DNA of 5,100 nt from Akkermansiaceae bacterium (lineage in GTDB: Bacteria > Verrucomicrobiota > Verrucomicrobiia > Verrucomicrobiales > Akkermansiaceae): positions 1 through 5,100 of the forward strand of contig JAHDGN010000271.1 of the NCBI GenBank assembly GCA_020627645.1. Reading direction: 5' to 3'. The notes under the pieces are model-generated. The model searched no databases. It was given only the letters and a program-made list of their open reading frames with translations, and was not told where the DNA came from. The stretch's first letter is position 1, and every line of letters starts with the position of its first letter. Positions 1 through 5,100 of the stretch are shown one piece after another. A program made the position numbers and the translations under genes.

Positions 1-1
1 C

Positions 2-370
2 ATTTTCTCCAAAGTCCCCCATCATAACATCCTTCTCATCACCGACTCCACCTCCGCCTCCTGGCAACCCGACGGCCCAGCCCAACTCGGCGGTCTCGAT
101 GTCGAAATCAAAAACGGAATCGCGAAACTCTCGAACACCGACACTCTCGCCGGGTCGACCCTCAGATTCAACGAGGGACTAAAACTCATTCACCAAATCA
201 CCGACCTTCCCCTCAAAGATCTCATCGCCACCACCTCCTTAAACCAAGCCCAATCACTCAAACTCCCTCAGCTTGGAAAAATCGACGAAGGTGACACCGC
301 AAACCTCACCATCCTTGATCACCAGTTCCAAGTTCAACAAACCATCGTCAATGGACACCCCACGCTCTAG
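2..370 (+). CDS. nagA: N-acetylglucosamine-6-phosphate deacetylase (NagA-like), 3' end only
   Basis: Frame 2 is open from the left edge to a TAG at 368-370, giving the last 122 residues of a protein whose start lies outside the window. NagA is a cytoplasmic amidohydrolase that removes acetate from GlcNAc-6-phosphate to give glucosamine-6-phosphate in amino-sugar and cell-wall recycling. The fragment shows the family's C-terminal pattern. LLITDS (fragment residues 11-16) matches the strand carrying the catalytic metal-site Asp, here D15. The sequence LAGSTLRFNEGLKLI follows, the counterpart of the usual LAGS-T stretch. It ends with the amidohydrolase signature GKIDEGDTANLTILD, where the beta-sandwich domain resumes, and a last strand QTIVNG. 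A related amidohydrolase cannot be excluded without the N-terminal half. It is 205 bases from the metal operon and has no visible functional link to it. I see no convincing terminator after it. Confidence 0.8.
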   Translation: MFSKVPHHNILLITDSTSASWQPDGPAQLGGLDVEIKNGIAKLSNTDTLAGSTLRFNEGLKLIHQITDLPLKDLIATTSLNQAQSLKLPQLGKIDEGDTANLTILDHQFQVQQTIVNGHPTL

Positions 371-535
371 GTGACAGCCTGAGAGCTACCCTAAGAGAAA
401 CAACCCCATCGGTCTCCCCCTGGACCCAAGAACCGAAAACGACGGCTTCATCAATCACTGCCCTCCCCAAACCGAGGAAACAAAAAAATCCAATTCTCAG
501 CAGCTCTCCACAATCTTCACAACTCAAACTATTCA

Positions 536-551
536 TTTTGACAAATCAAAA
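536..551 (+). promoter_or_regulatory. Candidate operator: imperfect palindrome upstream of the metal operon
   Basis: Within the otherwise C-rich 205-base gap, bases 526-552 form the clearest AT-rich patch. It contains TTTTGA (536-541), a 4-base spacer, and the exact inverted repeat TCAAAA (546-551), ending 24 bases before the first ATG of the operon. Size, symmetry and position resemble operators of DtxR/MntR-family repressors, and such a repressor domain is encoded in the operon. A -35-like TTGACA (538-543) lies inside the palindrome, but no good -10 follows at 16-18 bases (only CACTCT at 561-566). The promoter itself is therefore unresolved. The rest of 371-575 shows no gene, no RNA gene and no strong terminator hairpin. 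Confidence 0.4.
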
Positions 552-575
552 AGCCTATCTCACTCTCCCCCCGAA

Positions 576-1499
576 ATGAAACGAATCACCTCACTACTTG
601 CCCTGCTATCCCTTCTTGCAGGCTGCACGAGCAAGGAAACAAAAACCGACGGAACGATTGTTACCACAATCGGCATGATCGCAGACATCACCCGCCAAAT
701 CGTCGGAGACAAAAAAGAAGTGGTGAATCTCATCCCTGAAGGCCTCGACCCACACACACACTCCCCTACCAAATCAGAAATGGACAAAGTCAAACAAGCG
801 GACCTCGTCCTCTATAACGGCCTTCACCTCGAAGCTAAATTTGGTCAAATCCTCGAAGCCCGAGCCAAACAAGGACTCCAAACCCTTGCCGTTGCAGAAA
901 ATCTTGCAGATGTCGAACTCCTCCAGGCGGAAGGTGAAAACGATCCCCACGTCTGGAACGACGTCCTGATCTGGTCAAAAGTCGCCGAAAACATCACCAA
1001 CAAACTCGCTGAAATTGACCCCGACAACGCCGATCACTACCGCACGAACCTCAAGACCCTTCAGAACAAACTCAGCAAACTGAACGACTACGCCATCGAA
1101 TCAATCGCTTCCATCCCACAAGACAAACGAGTCCTAGTAACCGCTCACGACGCATTTTCTTACATGGCTCGCTCGTACGGACTCACCGTTCGTGGAGTCC
1201 AAGGAATCTCCACAGATGCCGAAGCAAGCCCCCGTGATAGAAAAGATCTCGTTGAATTTCTTGTCGAAAAGCAAATTCCCGCTGTATTCGTTGAAACCTC
1301 AGTGAACGACAAATCGATTCGATCAGTCATCGAAAGCTGCGCCGCCCAGAATCACCAAGTCACGATCGGAGGAAAACTCTACTCAGACTGCATGGGGGAA
1401 AAAGGAACCCCAGAGGGCACCTATATCGGTATGATCAACCACAACATCACCACCATTACCAACGCCTTAGGTGGTCAAGCTGAGGGCTTCAAAGAATAA
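576..1499 (+). CDS. troA: TroA/YtgA-type metal ABC transporter substrate-binding lipoprotein
   Basis: Periplasmic receptor for Mn2+, Zn2+ or Fe2+ that delivers the ion to the cognate permease. The 307 residues match the usual length of cluster A-I (cluster 9) binding proteins. The N-terminus has a Lys-Arg start, a hydrophobic stretch and a lipobox LAGC, with the lipidated Cys at residue 17, so the mature protein should be membrane-anchored. The four expected metal ligands are visible: H60 (GLDPHTH), H125 (NDPHVWND), H191 (VTAHDAF) and D271 (LYSDCMG). His-His-His-Asp is the TroA pattern; PsaA/MntC-type manganese receptors have Glu at the third site. NGLHLEAKFG (81-90) and GTYIGMINHNI (281-291) are also TroA-like. 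The histidine-rich loop of many ZnuA proteins is absent. The ATG at 576 is chosen because it gives a complete lipoprotein signal peptide; no ribosome binding site precedes it. It is the first gene of the operon, 66 bases before the ATPase. The exact metal cannot be told from sequence. Confidence 0.93.
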   Translation: MKRITSLLALLSLLAGCTSKETKTDGTIVTTIGMIADITRQIVGDKKEVVNLIPEGLDPHTHSPTKSEMDKVKQADLVLYNGLHLEAKFGQILEARAKQGLQTLAVAENLADVELLQAEGENDPHVWNDVLIWSKVAENITNKLAEIDPDNADHYRTNLKTLQNKLSKLNDYAIESIASIPQDKRVLVTAHDAFSYMARSYGLTVRGVQGISTDAEASPRDRKDLVEFLVEKQIPAVFVETSVNDKSIRSVIESCAAQNHQVTIGGKLYSDCMGEKGTPEGTYIGMINHNITTITNALGGQAEGFKE

Positions 1500-1565
1500 C
1501 CCTCCAGCCCATCCCGAAATTCCACCCTCAAATTCGCCAATCGCCATCCCAAACTTAACATTCGA

Positions 1566-2342
1566 ATGCTCCCCGAACACCCCCCAGAAATCCCCATCGC
1601 CATCCACGACCTCACCGTCGCCTACCACCGAAAACCAGTCCTTTGGGATATTGACCTAAACATTCCAAAAGGTGTTCTCGGTGGTATCGTTGGCCCCAAT
1701 GGAGCTGGCAAATCCACACTCCTCAAAGCCAGCCTCAACCTAATCCCAAAAACCTCAGGCGAAGTTCTCATCTACGGAAAACCCTACCAAGAACAACGTG
1801 ACCTGATTGCTTACGTCCCCCAACGAGAATCCGTTGACTGGGACTTCCCCGTCTCCGCTCTCGATGTCGTCACGATGGGAACCTACCGCAAAATCGGCTG
1901 GTTCAAACGCATCCAAAAAAAACACAAAGACTTAGCTCTCGAAGCTCTAGACCAAGTCGGCATCGCGCATCTGGCCAAAAGGCAAATCTCCCAACTCTCT
2001 GGCGGACAACAACAACGAGTCTTCCTCGCCCGAGCTCTCGTTCAAGATGCCGACATCTTTCTCATGGATGAACCCTTCGCTGCTGTCGACGCAGCTACCG
2101 AAGAAGCAATCATCACTCTACTCAAAGACCTTAATTCCCGAGGAAAAACTGTCCTCTGTGTTCATCACGACCTCGCGACCGTCTCCCGCTTCTTCGACCA
2201 CCTCGTTCTTCTCAATATGCGTATCGTCGCCAACGGCCCAACCCTTGAAACATTTACCCGAGACAACCTCCAAAAAACCTACGGCGGTAAACTAAACCTC
2301 CTTGAAGACATCGCCCATGCACTTGGCAATCTTGGGAAATAA
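1566..2342 (+). CDS. troB: Metal ABC transporter ATP-binding protein (TroB/YtgB/MntB-like)
   Basis: Cytoplasmic ATPase that powers the importer; it should act as a homodimer under the two permease subunits. All ABC motifs are intact in the 258 residues: Walker A GPNGAGKST (43-51), Q-loop YVPQ with Q86, signature LSGGQQQR (144-151), Walker B IFLMDEP (164-170) with catalytic E169, D-loop AAVDA (172-176), and the switch His in VHHDL (H201). The segment ESVDWDFP (88-95), followed by VVTMGTY, is typical of the Mn/Zn/Fe family 3 ATPases (TroB, SitB, MntB, ZnuC relatives). The first ten residues are proline-rich and lie before the usual first strand. The ATG at 1566 is the only ATG that covers the whole domain, with no Shine-Dalgarno before it. 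A 66-base, strongly C-rich gap separates it from the receptor gene and 43 bases separate it from the permease, which fits one transcript. Confidence 0.95.
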   Translation: MLPEHPPEIPIAIHDLTVAYHRKPVLWDIDLNIPKGVLGGIVGPNGAGKSTLLKASLNLIPKTSGEVLIYGKPYQEQRDLIAYVPQRESVDWDFPVSALDVVTMGTYRKIGWFKRIQKKHKDLALEALDQVGIAHLAKRQISQLSGGQQQRVFLARALVQDADIFLMDEPFAAVDAATEEAIITLLKDLNSRGKTVLCVHHDLATVSRFFDHLVLLNMRIVANGPTLETFTRDNLQKTYGGKLNLLEDIAHALGNLGK

Positions 2343-2385
2343 ACCATCTCCAATATTAATCACTGACCACTAGCTACTACCCCAA

Positions 2386-3723
2386 ATGTCCTGGGATCTC
2401 GTCATCGAAACCCTAACTCTTGAGCATCACGCTGTTCGACTTCCCGTGCTCGGCGTCACCCTTCTCGGATTCACCGCCGGACTCATCGGAACATTTCTTC
2501 TCCTTCGCAAACAATCACTTTTAGGAGATGCCCTAGCACATGCCACTCTCCCCGGAATTGGGATTGCCTTCGCCATCATGATCTCTCTTGGCCTCTCCGG
2601 CCGGGCTCTTCCAGGGCTCCTCATCGGCGCAGCAACAACTGGACTCCTAGGTATTCTGACGGTACTTGCCATCCGTCGCACCACCCGACTGAAAGACGAT
2701 GCTGCTATGGGCATCGTCCTCTCGGTTTTCTTCGGCCTTGGGCTCGTCATTCTAAAAATGGTCTCCAACCTCCCCGGATCAAGCGCCGCCGGCCTTGAAC
2801 ATTTCATTTTTGGCACCCCTGCCACTCTCCTAAATTCTGACTTTTATATCATCGCTGGCACTCTCCTCTTAACAGCAATAACCACTAGCTATCTCCTGAA
2901 AGAATTTACTCTGGTTTGCTTCGATCAAAATTTTGCTTCCACCCAAGGATGGCCAACTCTGTTGATCGATATCGCCCTACTCACCCTTGTTTCAATCGTA
3001 ACTGTTGTTGGTCTGCAGTCCGTTGGCATTATTCTGATCATTGCCTTTCTCATTATCCCCCCCACCGCCGCTCGCTTCTGGACCCACAAATTGAAAACCA
3101 CTCTAATTTTGGCATCACTCATCGGAGCAATTTCAGGATGGCTCGGATCGTCCTTCTCATCGCTTTACTACAAACTCCCAGCCGGCGCTGTGATCGTGCT
3201 CGCCGCTGCCACCCTATTCCTGATCTCTATGCTCTTTGGCCCAGCCCGCGGTGTCATCCCCAGATTTCTCAGGCACCGGAAACTCCAGCGAAAAGTCGGG
3301 CGACAACACCTTCTTCGTTCCACCTACGAGATCCTCGAACAACAACAACCAAATCAAGCCATCCAAAACCTCCCCATCTCCCTATCCCTTCTTCGTCAAC
3401 ACCGCTACTGGACGAGAGGCGAACTCCCTCGCCTCATCAGACAAGCAAAACACGAGGATCATCTCGAACGCCAACCCGACGGACAAATTCAACTCTCCGA
3501 ATCCGGCTTTGGTGAAGCCTCACGCATCACCAGAAATCACCGCCTTTGGGAGCTCTATCTTATCAAACACGCTGACATCGCTCCATCACACGTCGATCGC
3601 GACGCTGACATGGTCGAACACCTTCTCGGAGCCGAAATCGTGCAACAACTCGAAGCTGAACTCGATACCCCGAACACCGAAATCCCTTCCCCACACACCA
3701 TTCAACCCGAAGCCTCTCAATGA
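2386..3723 (+). CDS. troC: Metal ABC permease fused to a C-terminal DtxR/MntR-like repressor domain (YtgCR architecture)
   Basis: Residues 1 to about 287 are an ABC-3 family permease with around nine hydrophobic segments (roughly 20-40, 53-70, 74-96, 107-125, 153-171, 190-208, 211-228, 238-258, 265-285) and the family motif GDALAHATLPG (47-57). A basic linker (about 292-306, rich in Arg/Lys) leads into a winged-helix and dimerisation unit of DtxR/MntR type at about 305-432. The wing is visible around LERQPDGQIQLSESG (360-374). The dimerisation helix carries HRLWE (385-389) and then DADMVEH (406-412). There is no SH3-like third domain, so it resembles MntR in layout. This matches chlamydial YtgCR, whose repressor part is known to be cleaved off as an iron-dependent repressor. 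Here H385, E389, D404, D408, E411 and H412 occupy ligand positions in a by-eye alignment. The N-terminal MntR ligands D8 and E11 align with H308 and R311. The stop overlaps the next ATG (ATGA). Confidence 0.93.
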   Translation: MSWDLVIETLTLEHHAVRLPVLGVTLLGFTAGLIGTFLLLRKQSLLGDALAHATLPGIGIAFAIMISLGLSGRALPGLLIGAATTGLLGILTVLAIRRTTRLKDDAAMGIVLSVFFGLGLVILKMVSNLPGSSAAGLEHFIFGTPATLLNSDFYIIAGTLLLTAITTSYLLKEFTLVCFDQNFASTQGWPTLLIDIALLTLVSIVTVVGLQSVGIILIIAFLIIPPTAARFWTHKLKTTLILASLIGAISGWLGSSFSSLYYKLPAGAVIVLAAATLFLISMLFGPARGVIPRFLRHRKLQRKVGRQHLLRSTYEILEQQQPNQAIQNLPISLSLLRQHRYWTRGELPRLIRQAKHEDHLERQPDGQIQLSESGFGEASRITRNHRLWELYLIKHADIAPSHVDRDADMVEHLLGAEIVQQLEAELDTPNTEIPSPHTIQPEASQ

Positions 3724-4571
3724 AAAAACAAATCCAAACTTCCATTTTTGTAATCACCACTCCCCTCTTCTCCCTTGGCGGTGAAGAAGGGACACAAAAA
3801 AGCACCAACTCGAAAACATCAGGAATCCATATCAACAAAACCCCGAAAAACTTAGCCCCGGAAGAATCCAATAATGACAAATCTCAATACCACCTCTTCA
3901 ACCCAACTCCCAATCATCTCCTTCGTGATCTGGCCCCCGATCGCCCAGACGTCACGGAATCGCCGACGACGATAGACGCAGGGAGATTCGCCATCGAAGC
4001 CTCGCTATTTGATTGGCGCCGCAACGGGTCTGACGACACCTACACCTATGGTGCTCTGAACCTCAAAGCTGGCCTCACCCACAATACCGACCTACAGGCC
4101 GTGATCGATGTTCGCTCTGACGGCGACTATTTCGGTGACCTCACCCTTCGACTCAAACACAACATCTACGGCAATGACAGCGGCTCATCCGCTCTTGCCA
4201 TCATGCCTTTCGTCAAAATTCCAACAGCCTCAGACGAATGGGAAACAGGACTCATTATCCCATTCGGAACAGAACTCACCGAATCAATCGGACTCGGGCT
4301 CATGGCCGAACTAGACTATGTTCATGACGGCAACGAACATGTTTTCGAATTCGTCCACACCGCCGTCTTAGGTTTCACCCTAACCGAACGCCTCGGCAGC
4401 TACACCGAATACATCGGCATCCTCAAAGAAAACCACTACGAAGCATACTTAGCTGCAGGACTCACATTCGAAGTAAACCAAAACTTCCTCCTCGATTTTG
4501 GCGCCCAGGCCGGCCTCAACGACGACTCTGAGGACTTTGGCCTCTTCACCGGATTCACGAAACGCTTCTAA
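3720..4571 (+). CDS. Probable outer-membrane beta-barrel protein inserted in the metal operon
   Basis: The protein has 283 residues. The N-terminus (MKKQIQ, then a hydrophobic run to about residue 19) looks like an export signal, though no clear signal-peptidase site is seen. Residues 21-70 are a polar, low-complexity stretch rich in Ser, Thr, Asn and Lys. From DRPDVTESP (74-82) onward it resembles the 'transporter' family related to MetA of phenol degradation (Phenol_MetA_deg type), with alternating amphipathic strands such as the one starting GRFAIEASLFDW (88-99). It ends GLFTGFTKRF, with the terminal Phe typical of barrels inserted by the BAM complex. Its ATG overlaps the stop of the permease-repressor gene by 4 bases, which implies translational coupling and co-expression with the importer; 33 bases separate it from the second permease. 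A role in bringing metal or a metal complex across the outer membrane is inference from context. The family name does not prove a substrate. Confidence 0.75.
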   Translation: MKKQIQTSIFVITTPLFSLGGEEGTQKSTNSKTSGIHINKTPKNLAPEESNNDKSQYHLFNPTPNHLLRDLAPDRPDVTESPTTIDAGRFAIEASLFDWRRNGSDDTYTYGALNLKAGLTHNTDLQAVIDVRSDGDYFGDLTLRLKHNIYGNDSGSSALAIMPFVKIPTASDEWETGLIIPFGTELTESIGLGLMAELDYVHDGNEHVFEFVHTAVLGFTLTERLGSYTEYIGILKENHYEAYLAAGLTFEVNQNFLLDFGAQAGLNDDSEDFGLFTGFTKRF

Positions 4572-4604
4572 CAAATCCAACCTTTCCCCCCAATCTCTAA
4601 ACAA

Positions 4605-5100
4605 ATGAACCTAACCTCCACAGATCTCCATATCATCATTATCGGGGTGGTCTGTGCCATCACTTGTGCCCTTCCAGGAACCTTTCTCCTCCTGCGCCGC
4701 ATGAGCATGATGGGTGATGCGATTAGTCACGCAGTCCTTCCAGGACTAGCAATCGCCTTCATTTTGTCGGGAACTCGTGACACCTGGTTCATTTTTATTG
4801 GAGCAGCGCTGGCCGGCATCCTCACCGCCCTTTTCACTCAATGGGTCAGCCGCTTCGGAAAAGTCGAACGCGGCGCCGCCATGGGGATCGTCTTCACCAC
4901 CCTCTTCGCCATTGGACTCATCCTCATTCGACAATATGCAGATCGAATCGAACTCCATGCCGACTGCGTTCTGTTCGGCCAAATCGAAGAATCAGCCCTC
5001 AACCTCATTACCCTCCACGAAACAACACGCTCTCATCTCCAAAGTCCGAAAGCCGCCCTCACTCTCTTGGCTGTCCTAATTCTAAACGTTATTCTCATCG
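4605..5100 (+). CDS. troD: Second metal ABC transporter permease (TroD/YtgD-like), 3' end missing
   Basis: ATG at 4605 opens a frame with no stop to the window edge, giving 165 residues of a protein usually near 280-300. It is an ABC-3 family inner-membrane permease, paralogous to the permease half of the gene at 2386. LPGTFLLLRRMSMMGDAISH (23-42) matches the corresponding region there, and DAISHAVLPGLAIAF (38-52) is the family motif. RGAAMGIVFTTLFAIGLIL (89-107) forms a later membrane helix. HADCVLFGQIE (118-128) is a stretch I associate with the TroD/MntD branch and is not present in the fused permease. It should pair with the fused subunit to form the heterodimeric channel, as in the tro, ytg and sit operons. 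Whether it also carries a C-terminal extension cannot be seen. The start has an A-rich AAACAA just before it and no Shine-Dalgarno. Confidence 0.93.
   Translation, partial: MNLTSTDLHIIIIGVVCAITCALPGTFLLLRRMSMMGDAISHAVLPGLAIAFILSGTRDTWFIFIGAALAGILTALFTQWVSRFGKVERGAAMGIVFTTLFAIGLILIRQYADRIELHADCVLFGQIEESALNLITLHETTRSHLQSPKAALTLLAVLILNVILI

Noticed and set aside
411..477. Short inverted repeats (GGTC/GACC and CCTC/GAGG) as a possible terminator after the nagA-like gene
   Set aside because: The stems are only 4 bp and no T-run follows on the + strand.
348..536. Minus-strand open frame of 62 codons across the intergenic region
   Set aside because: It overlaps the end of the nagA-like gene, resembles no known family, and its composition is simply the complement of a C-rich strand.
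1540..1605. Ten-base direct repeat ATCGCCATCC at 1540-1549 and 1596-1605
   Set aside because: Short repeats are expected in such C-rich low-complexity DNA; there is no further copy pattern or flanking structure.
1471..1659. Small open frame spanning the receptor-ATPase junction
   Set aside because: It overlaps the 3' end of one well-supported gene and the 5' end of another in a different frame, and its Pro/Ser-rich product is typical of out-of-frame C-rich DNA.
3236..3784. Long alternative frame (182 codons) under the repressor domain, and the similar 2916-3515 frame
   Set aside because: Both are low-complexity Ser/Thr/Pro/His-rich products of the same C-rich DNA; the permease-DtxR frame there has clear family motifs to its end.
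3875..3883. TGACAAATC, shared with the candidate operator at 539-547, as a second regulatory site
   Set aside because: It lies inside the barrel coding region, lacks the second half of the palindrome, and a 9-base match can arise by chance.
4746..4982. Minus-strand frame within the second permease gene
   Set aside because: It is a shadow of the TroD-like coding sequence, whose + strand translation has strong family motifs throughout.

Overview
The window carries five genes, all on the + strand: the 3' end of an amino-sugar catabolism gene, then a transition-metal ABC importer operon that runs off the right edge. The reading strand is very rich in C and poor in G, and none of the starts is preceded by a recognisable Shine-Dalgarno sequence. 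The organism is Gram-negative, because it has a lipoprotein binding protein and a probable outer-membrane beta-barrel. The permease fused to a DtxR-type repressor is a hallmark of the chlamydial ytg operon, so the PVC superphylum is likely, and Verrucomicrobiota is my best guess. That assignment is inference from protein style, not from a marker gene.

Layout: 2-370 is the C-terminal part of a NagA-like N-acetylglucosamine-6-phosphate deacetylase. 371-575 is a C-rich intergenic region with no gene; it holds an AT-rich patch with a 16-bp imperfect palindrome (536-551) just upstream of the operon. 576-1499 is a TroA/YtgA-type metal-binding lipoprotein. 1566-2342 is the ATPase. 2386-3723 is a permease with a C-terminal DtxR/MntR-like domain (YtgCR architecture). 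3720-4571 is a probable outer-membrane beta-barrel that overlaps the fusion gene by 4 bases. 4605-5100 is the start of the second permease (TroD/YtgD-like), cut by the window edge.

How it fits together: the lipoprotein should catch Mn, Fe or Zn in the periplasm and hand it to a heterodimeric permease (the fusion protein plus the TroD-like protein) driven by the ATPase. The fused DtxR-type domain should sense the cytoplasmic metal and could repress the operon, either tethered or after release, as shown for the Chlamydia trachomatis counterpart. The barrel gene sits between the two permease genes, which suggests an outer-membrane step belonging to the same uptake route. The most interesting points are the transporter-repressor fusion with an altered set of metal ligands, a possible internal start that could make a free repressor, and the inserted barrel gene.
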